Source of the DNA: an uncultured Caryophanales bacterium
GTDB taxonomy: Bacteria; Bacillota_I; Bacilli_A; RF39; UBA660
Length of the DNA: 9,479 bases
Assembly (NCBI GenBank): GCA_947302515.1
Contig: CAMYVT010000033.1
Location: forward strand, 1 to 9,479
Direction of reading: 5' to 3'
Shown here: positions 1-5,915 of the stretch, piece after piece
Layout of the letters: the number at the start of each line of letters is the position of its first letter
Numbering within the stretch: the stretch's first letter is position 1
The notes under the pieces: model-generated
Told to the model about the DNA's origin: nothing
The model's input: only the letters and a program-made list of their open reading frames with translations
Database searches by the model: none
Translations under genes and position numbers: made by a program

Positions 1-1188
1 TCCTCCTACTTCTCCACCTGTAAGATATACTTTGTTATAATTAATAATTCCCGCTGAATAAGATCCAGCATTTCCACTAGACATATATACAGTTCCAGTA
101 TTAACTATAGCATTTGTATCCATTCCGGATACTCTGCCACCCTGAATATAAATAGTTCCTGCATTATTAACTACATCAAGTTCTGCTCTGATTTCAGTTT
201 TTTCTTTTATGGTCAATGTACCATTATTTTGTATAGATGCATAGGCTTGCATTGTACCCCATTCTTCTGAAGTATTAATTATTTCTATCTCTCCATTATT
301 AATCATATGGTGATCTTCACCATAATTAATAAATTCAACTGTTTTACTATTTAAATCTATCTTTAAACCTTTTAATGTATTAGGTACATTAGCAAATGGT
401 TCTTCAGATACATTTTCTAATACTTTAATTGTTTGATTATTCCTAGCACTGTTTACTGCATTATCTAATGTTTGATAATACTTATCCTTATTAATATTAT
501 AATAAGGTCCAGTAGGAACAGCTTGTGCATCATTTCCTTCTATTAACACTTTTGATTTTATATTAATATCATATTTACATTCTGCATATACTAATGTTGG
601 TATTAATAATAGAAATAATAATATACTAACATTTGATACTTTTTTATTATTTTTAGTTATATAAACTGTTATGAAAGTTATTATTAATGATATAAAAATA
701 ATAATTATATTTCTAGAAGTCTTAGGATTAGAATTATATGTAGATATAGATAACTTTATATCTTTATTTTCTATATATTCTCCAGAAGCATAATCACTAT
801 CAGAGATTTTGTTTTTATACTTTATATTTATTAAAAATTCTTTAGTAGAATTTGCTTTTATGGTATTTGAATTATCATCAGAAATAATATTATAATCTAT
901 ATAATTCGACTCAGTACTTATACTGTTTTTATCTAATACATAGTTTTCATTAGAATCATTTTTTACTATTATTTTATAATCAATACTATCTCCTAATTTG
1001 GCCATACTTAGATTTAAATTAATATTTTTATCTTGAGCAGATGCTTTATCTAATTCTGTTACAGTTTCTGATTTGTTATTCATAGTAATAGAACTAATAC
1101 TTATTTTGTTTTTATCACATGTTTCTGAGTATACAATAATTGGTACTAGTATTATAAAAATAATTGTTAGCTGTAAAAATCTCTTCAT
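1..1188 (-). CDS. Large surface protein with beta-helix-like repeats (partial; 3' end beyond left edge)
   Basis: An uninterrupted frame of 396 codons starts at ATG 1186-1188 and runs off the left edge. Residues 1-21 form a signal peptide (MKRF, a hydrophobic run, then VYS before ETC). Residues 22-155 are polar and Asn/Ser/Lys-rich with a pattern like Ig-like or DUF11-type surface modules. Two hydrophobic stretches follow, about 160-177 and 187-202, separated by a short Lys-rich link (TKNNKK). The second ends in VYAEC and resembles a signal peptide. From about residue 297 there are short repeats of roughly 20 residues with the pattern N-N/T-x-G-T-x-Y-x-x-x-G, typical of right-handed parallel beta-helix or adhesin-like proteins. 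AGGAG at 1198-1202 sets the start; the other ATG at 1193 meets TGA after two codons. I infer an exported, membrane-attached cell-surface protein. Whether it is an enzyme or an adhesin cannot be told from this part. Confidence 0.85.
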   Translation of the reverse strand, partial: MKRFLQLTIIFIILVPIIVYSETCDKNKISISSITMNNKSETVTELDKASAQDKNINLNLSMAKLGDSIDYKIIVKNDSNENYVLDKNSISTESNYIDYNIISDDNSNTIKANSTKEFLINIKYKNKISDSDYASGEYIENKDIKLSISTYNSNPKTSRNIIIIFISLIITFITVYITKNNKKVSNVSILLFLLLIPTLVYAECKYDINIKSKVLIEGNDAQAVPTGPYYNINKDKYYQTLDNAVNSARNNQTIKVLENVSEEPFANVPNTLKGLKIDLNSKTVEFINYGEDHHMINNGEIEIINTSEEWGTMQAYASIQNNGTLTIKEKTEIRAELDVVNNAGTIYIQGGRVSGMDTNAIVNTGTVYMSSGNAGSYSAGIINYNKVYLTGGEVGG

Positions 1189-1208
1189 ATCATATCTCTC
1201 CTATTATA

Positions 1209-1238
1209 ATTATATAATAATACTATGTATTAAATCAA
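1209..1238 (-). promoter_or_regulatory. Promoter for the surface-protein gene
   Basis: On the minus strand TTGATT (1233-1238) is followed after 18 nt by TATAAT (1209-1214), and a second TATAAT is directly adjacent (1203-1208). The predicted transcript starts just before the AGGAG ribosome site, so the leader would be very short. Confidence 0.45.
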
Positions 1239-1243
1239 TTAAT

Positions 1244-1272
1244 AAAAAGAAGGCTTTTAGTCTTCTTTTATC
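1244..1272 (-). terminator. Terminator of the amylase-like gene, overlapping its stop codon
   Basis: The arms aaaagaag (1245-1252) and cttctttt (1262-1269) pair around a short loop. The minus strand reads on into TTTTTATT. The hairpin includes the TAA stop codon at 1268-1270. The plus strand also runs into a T-rich tract. Confidence 0.75.
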
Positions 1273-2176
1273 TTTTTTTTACTAATTGTTTATTTGCTTC
1301 TCTAACATCTCTACATTGCCATTCATGCCAATCATCAGTATAATTTCTAGCATAATATAAAGTATTTGGGTAATTAGCTGCTAGAGATATATATTCATTT
1401 GTTATTCTTTCTTTAGGCCATGTACTTGTATATCCTAAATCTTTTGAAAGAAAAGAATCTTTATTTTCTATAAACTTAATAATACTATCTTTATTACGAG
1501 CATCACTATTAGTTAATACTCTCATATATCTAGCATATTTTTCTATTAATTCATTATCTGCAAATAATACTTCTCCATAAAGTATTGGTAACCATCTTTT
1601 TAAGGAATAAGTAATATTAGGAAAGAAATCACATCCTTCTTCAGGTAATGCGATAGACTTTGCAGCATCAAATCTAAATCCATTAACACCTAAATCAATA
1701 TATTCATTTAACATATTAATTATTTTTCTTTGTACTATTGGATTACTAGGATTAAGTCCCGGTAGTCCTAAACAATAGTGTATTACTTGATTCCTATCAT
1801 CCCAATCGCTTATTTGAATTTTTTCTTTAAAGCAATCACGATTACTTAGTAATTCCCAATCAGAATCAGGATGAGGTTCTAAAAACTCCTCTTCACTTTT
1901 ATTAGCAACATGATTTATTACAGCATCAACAACTATATTAATACCATATTTATTTGCTTCCTGACATAAATCATATAGCTCTTCTTTAGTACCTATCCTA
2001 TTACCAATTTCAAAGCCTAATGGTTGATATAATAGCCACCAATCATTTCTATAATCTGGTTTAGTTCTTTGTAGTGGTGAAACCTGAACAACATTAAATC
2101 CTTGTCTGCTAATCATAGGTAATAGCCTTTTTACATCCTTAAGTGGACAATCAAACAAACTCAATATTCTATTCAT
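1268..2176 (-). CDS. Short cytoplasmic alpha-amylase-like glycoside hydrolase (GH13)
   Basis: A 302-residue single-domain GH13 TIM-barrel protein without signal peptide, so probably acting on intracellular alpha-glucans or maltooligosaccharides. Visible family motifs are region I DAVINH (84-89), region II GFRFDAAKS (166-174, nucleophile D170 with R168 and K173) and region III YGEV with general acid E202. Region IV falls at E237-N-K-D240, where almost all amylases have a His before the third catalytic Asp; here it is Lys239. Region II has Ser174 where many alpha-amylases have His. The segment YQPLGFEIGNRIGTKEEL (50-67) matches the start of the family's B-domain approach. Most GH13 enzymes have 400-500 residues; domain C is absent here and the protein ends in a basic tail. 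The start is supported by AGAGG at 2183-2187. The catalytic carboxylates are intact, so activity is plausible, but the His to Lys change makes the substrate or even catalysis uncertain. Confidence 0.85.
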   Translation of the reverse strand: MNRILSLFDCPLKDVKRLLPMISRQGFNVVQVSPLQRTKPDYRNDWWLLYQPLGFEIGNRIGTKEELYDLCQEANKYGINIVVDAVINHVANKSEEEFLEPHPDSDWELLSNRDCFKEKIQISDWDDRNQVIHYCLGLPGLNPSNPIVQRKIINMLNEYIDLGVNGFRFDAAKSIALPEEGCDFFPNITYSLKRWLPILYGEVLFADNELIEKYARYMRVLTNSDARNKDSIIKFIENKDSFLSKDLGYTSTWPKERITNEYISLAANYPNTLYYARNYTDDWHEWQCRDVREANKQLVKKR

Positions 2177-2193
2177 ATTCTACCTCTATTATA

Positions 2194-2223
2194 TTTATAT
2201 CATAAGAGAGAATTTGTATTCAA
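2194..2223 (-). promoter_or_regulatory. Possible promoter for the amylase-like gene
   Basis: On the minus strand TTGAAT (2218-2223) lies 18 nt before TATAAA (2194-2199), with TATAAT right behind it (2188-2193). No hairpin separates this from the upstream yggS stop, so read-through from yggS is also possible. The predicted start site falls very close to the ribosome site, which lowers confidence. Confidence 0.3.
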
Positions 2224-2242
2224 TATTTTTAATTATTATTTT

Positions 2243-2899
2243 TTATTTATAACTTCTTTCTCCAAATATTTTTGTACCTATTCTTATAATATCTGTTCCT
2301 TCTTGTATAGCTATTTTATAATCATTACTCATACCCATTGATAATAAATCTAAATTGTATTTCTTTTTTAATTCATTCATCTTTTTAAATGATTCTCTAA
2401 TTTTATTTTCATCTTCTGTATGAGGTGCGATTGCCATTAATCCTTTTAGGTCTATATTAGATAATTCTTTAACTTGATTTATTAGATTATCTAATTCCTT
2501 TAGATTTACTCCTGTTTTATTTGGATCATTTGCTATATTAACTTCTATTAATATATTTATTATTTTATTATTTTTAATAGCTTCTTTATTAATCTCTTTT
2601 GCTAGTTTAATAGAATCAACTGATTCTATTAAATAAATATTTCTTTTAACTATATCTTTTACTTTATTAGTTTGTAAATGACCTATCATATGCCATTTTA
2701 TATCTATAGGAAGACTATCCATTTTACTTATTAATTCTTGTACATAGTTTTCTCCAAAGTCTCTTATTCCATATTTATATGCTTCTAATATTAATTCATT
2801 TGGTTTTGTTTTAGATACAGCGACTAAAGTAGTATTTCCTATTTCTTTTTCTATTTCTTCTATGATTTCTTTCATTTTATCACACCATTCTATTATCAT
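2243..2899 (-). CDS. yggS: PLP homeostasis protein, YggS/YlmE/PROSC family
   Basis: A pyridoxal-phosphate-binding protein with an alanine-racemase-like barrel fold that buffers free PLP and amino/keto-acid balance in the cytoplasm. The family signature runs throughout. VAVSKTKP carries the Schiff-base lysine (K30 from the first ATG). GIRDFGENYVQE (45-56), WHMIGHLQTNK (69-79), IEVNIANDPNKTG (118-130) and the C-terminal phosphate-binding part with LSMGMSNDYKIAIQEG (186-201) and RIGTKIFGER (206-215) are all present. At 218 residues it is close to the usual 220-235. The first ATG (2899) has no clear ribosome site. A second in-frame ATG at 2875 (MKEIIEEIEKE) is preceded by GGTGTGAT and gives a 210-residue protein that begins where relatives begin; I think this is the more likely start. 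In many Firmicutes the orthologue sits beside sepF and other division genes; here it does not. Confidence 0.95.
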   Translation of the reverse strand: MIIEWCDKMKEIIEEIEKEIGNTTLVAVSKTKPNELILEAYKYGIRDFGENYVQELISKMDSLPIDIKWHMIGHLQTNKVKDIVKRNIYLIESVDSIKLAKEINKEAIKNNKIINILIEVNIANDPNKTGVNLKELDNLINQVKELSNIDLKGLMAIAPHTEDENKIRESFKKMNELKKKYNLDLLSMGMSNDYKIAIQEGTDIIRIGTKIFGERSYK

Positions 2900-2931
2900 T
2901 TTAACACAACTTAATAATAATATATTTATAA

Positions 2932-2961
2932 TAAAAAAGACATTTTTAAAATGTCTTTTTA
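2932..2961 (-). terminator. Terminator of the 197-residue unknown gene (symmetrical)
   Basis: A stem of about 12 bp starts with aaaaagacattt (2934-2945). Its partner arm ends in aaatgtcttttt (2949-2960), with a tiny loop between. It lies immediately after the stop codon at 2962-2964. The A-tract on one side and T-tract on the other would let it work in both directions, but only the minus strand has a gene ending here. Confidence 0.85.
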
Positions 2962-3555
2962 TTATTTTGTTTTTACTACTTGATTTGTATCTTCTTTTTG
3001 TCTGAAACTTGCTGTTAAAGTAATATCAAATGGTTCTCCAATAAGAATTTGTTCTTTAAATTCTTCAAATGTTCTTGGTCCATTAAATATTAAACCATTT
3101 TTTTCTGCTGAAGAAACTAATTTATTATAACCAATAAATCCTTGTCTACTCTTAAAGTATCCTGGATCTCTTGTATTAGTTTTCTCACCATCTAAATAAC
3201 AATCAGTTCTCATAGTATAGTATCTTACTATTCCTTCCATTGGTACAGCATCTGGTCTTACTTTTTTATCTGCATCTACATATTTACCATCAAAAACCAA
3301 ACCTAATTCTAGATTCATAGTAAGTGTATCAAATTCATATTCTCTAGCATATGATTCATTGATATCAAATAATACTTCACCAATTGTTTGAAATGCATCA
3401 GAATCATTAGCATATTTAATCATTGGAGTCATATAGTTTTCATCTAATCTAACTTTACCATTATTAAATACACTGATACATGCTACTCCATGTTTATCTT
3501 TAGATTCCTGCATTCTCTCTAGTAATGATTTCTCAATTATAGTTTTTTTCAACAT
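2962..3555 (-). CDS. Unrecognised 197-residue cytoplasmic protein, divergent from the LysR regulator
   Basis: I do not recognise the family. The protein has no signal peptide or membrane segment, is mixed alpha/beta in character and contains three Cys (C26, C118 and no clustered metal motif). Features that could help a search are VACISVFNNGKVRLDENYM (24-42), an acidic FDTLTMNLELGLVFDGKYVD stretch near the middle, and GIVRYYTMRTDCYLDGEKT followed by DPGYFKSRQGFIGYNKL. An unusually strong ribosome site (AAGGAGG, 3560-3566) precedes the ATG by 4 nt, suggesting high translation. It is a single-gene unit with its own terminator. Its start faces the LysR regulator gene 124 bases away, and the two predicted promoters overlap, so it is the natural candidate for the regulator's target. 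That link is inference from position only. Confidence 0.85.
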   Translation of the reverse strand: MLKKTIIEKSLLERMQESKDKHGVACISVFNNGKVRLDENYMTPMIKYANDSDAFQTIGEVLFDINESYAREYEFDTLTMNLELGLVFDGKYVDADKKVRPDAVPMEGIVRYYTMRTDCYLDGEKTNTRDPGYFKSRQGFIGYNKLVSSAEKNGLIFNGPRTFEEFKEQILIGEPFDITLTASFRQKEDTNQVVKTK

Positions 3556-3599
3556 AAACCCTCCTTATATTTTTTTGTTTGTTAGGCCCACAAACTGTT

Positions 3600-3628
3600 T
3601 TGTATTATAATCACTTTTGTGCTATAAT
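3600..3628 (+). promoter_or_regulatory. Promoter for the LysR-type regulator gene
   Basis: Plus strand: TTGTAT (3600-3605), exactly 17 nt, TATAAT (3623-3628). The predicted transcript begins near 3635 and carries a 45-nt leader with GGAGG at 3670-3674. Confidence 0.6.
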
Positions 3629-3632
3629 TAAA
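3604..3632 (-). promoter_or_regulatory. Promoter for the 197-residue unknown gene, overlapping the LysR promoter
   Basis: Minus strand: TTTAAT (3627-3632), 17 nt, TATAAT (3604-3609). The segment is almost the same DNA as the opposing promoter, with the -10 of each lying next to or within the -35 region of the other. Confidence 0.45.
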
Positions 3633-3634
3633 AT

Positions 3635-3659
3635 ACATATTTTTCATGTTATACATAAC
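3635..3659. promoter_or_regulatory. Candidate operator dyads between the LysR promoter and its gene
   Basis: Two small dyads lie just downstream of the predicted plus-strand start site. The first is ACAT (3635-3638) with ATGT (3646-3649), which has the spacing expected of a T-N11-A LysR box. The second is GTTAT-AC-ATAAC (3648-3659), a perfect inverted repeat. Either could be an autoregulatory site. In such AT-rich DNA, chance dyads are common. Confidence 0.3.
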
Positions 3660-3679
3660 TTGTGGTTATGGAGGTATTT

Positions 3680-4558
3680 ATGAAAACAAATTTAGAATTA
3701 TATAAAGTATTTTATTATGTAGCAAAGAATAAAAATATTACTCAAGCTGCTAATGAATTGATGGTTAGTCAACCTGCTGTTAGTAAAAGTATAAAAGTAC
3801 TTGAAAGAGACTTAGATACTGTTTTATTTAATCGTAATAAAGATGGAGTTACTCTTACTAATTCTGGGGAGATATTATTTAATAAAATTAAAAAGGCTAT
3901 GGACTTAGTTCTTTCTGCTGAAGAAGATCTTGATAGTATAAATAATATGGAGTCAGGTACTATTAATATAGGTGCAGGTAATACTATAATGCAGAGATAT
4001 TTAATGCCTTATATTAAAGAATTCCATGAGTTATATCCTAATATTAACGTTATTGTTCATACAGTTGTTACTCCAGAATTATTTAAAAGAGCACAATTAG
4101 GACTAGTAGATATTGTATTTACTCATTTACCTAATAATATACCTGATAACTTTAATATTTATAAAATTAAAAAGTTACATGATATATTTGTAGTTAATAA
4201 AGATAGTGAATATAAAGATAAAACTATTACTAAAAAGGATTTAAATACTTTACCACTTGTATTATTACCTTTTGATGCTAGTAATAGAAAAAACTTTAAT
4301 AAGTTTTGTATAAATAATAATATTATTATTAATCCATTAATGGAAATAGGTAATGATTTAATAATTGAAGATTGTGCTGAAGGTGGATTGGGTGTTGGAT
4401 TAGTAGTTAGAGAGTATGTTCAAAAGAAATTAGATTCTAAAGAATTATTTGAATTAAAAACCAATTTTAAAGTAGAAGAAAAAGATTTAATATGTTGTAT
4501 TGAATCTAATAGAAAGAATAATATTATTCTTAATAATTTTATTAAGCTATTAAAATAA
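3680..4558 (+). CDS. LysR-type transcriptional regulator
   Basis: A 292-residue regulator of normal LysR length. The N-terminal winged helix-turn-helix spans about residues 3-62, with recognition region NITQAANELMVSQPAVSKS (19-37), then LERDLDTVLFNRNKDGVTLTNSG (41-63), the classic LysR wing. A linker helix leads to the periplasmic-binding-protein-like effector domain from about 92 to the end, opening with SGTINIGAGNT. I placed the start at ATG 3680 because GGAGG (3670-3674) sits 5 nt before it and MKTNLELYKVFYYVA is a typical family start. An upstream GTG at 3662 would add six residues and bury that ribosome site. Effector unknown. LysR regulators usually control a divergent neighbour, here the unknown gene ending at 2962, and often their own gene. 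The transcription unit closes with a hairpin. Confidence 0.95.
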   Translation: MKTNLELYKVFYYVAKNKNITQAANELMVSQPAVSKSIKVLERDLDTVLFNRNKDGVTLTNSGEILFNKIKKAMDLVLSAEEDLDSINNMESGTINIGAGNTIMQRYLMPYIKEFHELYPNINVIVHTVVTPELFKRAQLGLVDIVFTHLPNNIPDNFNIYKIKKLHDIFVVNKDSEYKDKTITKKDLNTLPLVLLPFDASNRKNFNKFCINNNIIINPLMEIGNDLIIEDCAEGGLGVGLVVREYVQKKLDSKELFELKTNFKVEEKDLICCIESNRKNNIILNNFIKLLK

Positions 4559-4589
4559 AGAGTAATCAATTGATTACTTTGTTTTTTTA
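4558..4589 (+). terminator. Terminator of the LysR regulator gene
   Basis: A perfect 18-bp palindrome, agtaatcaa/ttgattact (4561-4578), is followed by ttg and seven T residues (4582-4588), directly after the TAA stop. Confidence 0.9.
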
Positions 4590-4598
4590 TGATATAAT
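4570..4598 (+). promoter_or_regulatory. Promoter of the HipA-like kinase gene, embedded in the preceding terminator
   Basis: TTGATT (4570-4575) is the right arm of the terminator palindrome; exactly 17 nt later comes TATAAT (4593-4598). The terminator T-tract forms the spacer. Transcription would start near 4605, after the ATG at 4601 and before the ribosome site at 4612-4617, which supports the shorter start of the gene. Confidence 0.6.
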
Positions 4599-4621
4599 AT
4601 ATGCCGATTTTAGGTGGTTAT

Positions 4622-5338
4622 ATGTTGAGTGATATTAGAGGAAAAGATAAAGGATCTACAATTATTAATAATACAAAATATTTCTTTAAAAGAAATGATG
4701 CTTTTGTAGAATTATTAGCCGAAAAAATAGCTGATTTGTTTGGTTTTAATCATGCTCATTATATACCTGTAACAGTAGATGGACTTAATTATTATATAAG
4801 TGAAGATTTAAATGAAAGAGGTTTTTTTACTACTGCAGATGATTTGGGTATTAATTCTAATAATATTCATGATATAAGAGATTATGTATTAACTTTATTT
4901 CCAAATGAGTTTGATAGATTAATGGATGATATTATTAAAATGTATTTTATGGATTTATTAATATTAAATATTGATCGTAATGTTAGTAATTGGGGATTTC
5001 TTACTATGAAAGGTCATACTAATATTTGTTTACTTGATAATGATTTAAGTTTTGTTTATTATAATTCATGTATGAGTTCCACTTATAATCCAAAAATGGA
5101 TAGTTATATTGAATTACAAAATATATTTGATTTTTTTCCTAGAGAGTATGTTGATATGTTCCTAGAAATGTATGAGTTATTAGATCCTAATAAATTGTAT
5201 GAATTAATAAAAGAAACTGAAAGAGATTTTGGAATAGAATTACCTAATAAAAATAATTATATGAGTAGATTCATTACTTTAAGAAAAAGTGTTGAAGAAC
5301 TTAGAACAACAAAAAATAAAGCAATATTAAGAAAATAA
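4622..5338 (+). CDS. Orphan HipA-C-like Ser/Thr kinase domain protein
   Basis: A 238-residue protein resembling the C-terminal kinase domain of HipA. In order it shows YFFKR with a likely ATP-binding K23, an acidic/Leu helix around E30-E34, and a kinase hinge-like strand (NYYISEDL). The catalytic loop is DLLILNIDRNVSNWGFL (111-127), with D118 and N123 in the family's D-R-x-x-x-N pattern. The metal-binding CLLDNDLSF (136-144) follows, with D139 or D141, then an alpha-helical C-terminus. Classic HipA has about 440 residues with an extra N-terminal domain and a HipB antitoxin gene upstream. Neither is present here, so this is closer to stand-alone HipA-like kinases such as CtkA-type proteins. 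I chose ATG 4622 because AGGTGG (4612-4617) precedes it by 4 nt and the predicted transcript starts after the ATG at 4601. Substrate unknown; it may be a toxin or a signalling kinase. Confidence 0.8.
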   Translation: MLSDIRGKDKGSTIINNTKYFFKRNDAFVELLAEKIADLFGFNHAHYIPVTVDGLNYYISEDLNERGFFTTADDLGINSNNIHDIRDYVLTLFPNEFDRLMDDIIKMYFMDLLILNIDRNVSNWGFLTMKGHTNICLLDNDLSFVYYNSCMSSTYNPKMDSYIELQNIFDFFPREYVDMFLEMYELLDPNKLYELIKETERDFGIELPNKNNYMSRFITLRKSVEELRTTKNKAILRK

Positions 5339-5349
5339 TATTGCTTTTA
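5316..5349. terminator. Bidirectional terminator between the HipA-like gene and the small-peptide gene
   Basis: The 12-bp arms aaagcaatatta (5318-5329) and taatattgcttt (5336-5347) close a 6-nt loop. It overlaps the last codons and TAA of the plus-strand kinase gene and touches the stop of the minus-strand small gene. The minus strand continues into ATTTTTTG, a good U-tract; the plus strand has only TTTT. It is probably shared by the two converging units. Confidence 0.8.
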
Positions 5350-5424
5350 TATTGCAAAAGAAATAATCGTTAGTGCAATTAGAGTTACTATTATAAATAT
5401 TAATAATTTAGTTTTCTCATTCAT
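5347..5424 (-). CDS. Small 25-residue single-helix membrane peptide, last gene of the guaD operon
   Basis: A tiny gene with all the marks of translation. ATG 5422-5424 lies 7 nt after the guaD stop codon, and AGGTG at 5430-5434, overlapping that stop, precedes it by 5 nt. The peptide starts MNEKTK and then consists of one hydrophobic run of about 19 Leu/Ile/Val/Thr/Ala/Phe residues (LLIFIIVTLIALTIISFAI), with TAA directly before a strong terminator. The positive N-terminal K5-K6 and absence of any charge afterwards predict a single inner-membrane helix with its N-terminus inside. The family is not recognised. It could modulate a membrane partner, perhaps a purine transporter encoded elsewhere, but this is speculation. 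A small chance remains that it is a fortuitous frame in AT-rich DNA. Confidence 0.65.
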   Translation of the reverse strand: MNEKTKLLIFIIVTLIALTIISFAI

Positions 5425-5431
5425 ATTACAC

Positions 5432-5914
5432 CTAATATGTTATTTTATCTTTATCATTTTTATATTGTTCAAATACCTTTAATGCTTCATCCCTATTTAT
5501 TGATTTTAAATTTAATATTCTTTTATTTTCTCCTCCCTCAGATAGTTTGTTTATAAAATCATAAATATAATCATCTCTAAAACCAATATCAGCTGCATCT
5601 TCTTTAGTATTAGCATAATATACTTTTTTAATATTAGCCCAAATAATAGCAGATAAACACATAGGACATGGATAACAAGATGTATATAATTCACATCCTG
5701 ATAAATCATGTGTTTCCAATTTCTTACAAGCATTTCTTATAGCTACTATTTCAGCATGAGCAGTTGGATCATTATTTTTAATTACTCTATTAATCCCTTT
5801 ACCAATTATTTCACCATCTTTAACAATACATGCTCCAAAAGGTCCACCATAGTTCTTATCAAAATTATCATCTGATAAATCTATAGCAACATCCATAAAT
5901 TCATTATTACTCAT
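5432..5914 (-). CDS. guaD: Guanine deaminase (cytidine-deaminase fold)
   Basis: A 160-residue Zn-dependent enzyme of the CDA fold that converts guanine to xanthine plus ammonia in the cytoplasm, feeding purine breakdown or salvage. The motif set is complete: GGPFGACIVKDGEII (23-37), TAHAE with zinc ligand H53 and proton-shuttle E55, and YTSCYPCPMC with zinc ligands C83 and C86. The segment DAADIGFRDDYIYDFI (106-121) and a C-terminal Tyr (KITY) follow the Bacillus subtilis GuaD pattern, in which the swapped C-terminal tail closes the active site. This separates it from tRNA adenosine deaminase TadA. Length matches B. subtilis GuaD, about 156. It starts one base after the stop of the preceding gene, so the two are translationally coupled, and its stop overlaps the ribosome site of the following small membrane gene. 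Confidence 0.93.
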   Translation of the reverse strand: MSNNEFMDVAIDLSDDNFDKNYGGPFGACIVKDGEIIGKGINRVIKNNDPTAHAEIVAIRNACKKLETHDLSGCELYTSCYPCPMCLSAIIWANIKKVYYANTKEDAADIGFRDDYIYDFINKLSEGGENKRILNLKSINRDEALKVFEQYKNDKDKITY

Positions 5915-5915
5915 A

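Noticed and set aside
1073..1285. Plus-strand 70-codon open frame rich in Ile/Leu/Ser
   Set aside because: It lies opposite the start of the surface-protein gene and its promoter, has no ribosome site, and its hydrophobic look is what AT-rich antisense gives.
3680..5338. LysR regulator plus HipA-like kinase as a toxin-antitoxin pair
   Set aside because: A strong terminator and a separate promoter lie between them, and LysR regulators are not known HipA antitoxins.
5551..5733. 60-codon minus-strand frame inside guaD
   Set aside because: It is an alternative frame of guaD, which has full family motifs; no ribosome site or independent support.
5432..5914. tRNA adenosine deaminase (TadA) instead of guanine deaminase
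   Set aside because: The DAADIGFRDDYIYD segment and C-terminal Tyr tail follow GuaD, and the sequence lacks the TadA-like pattern after the PCPMC motif.
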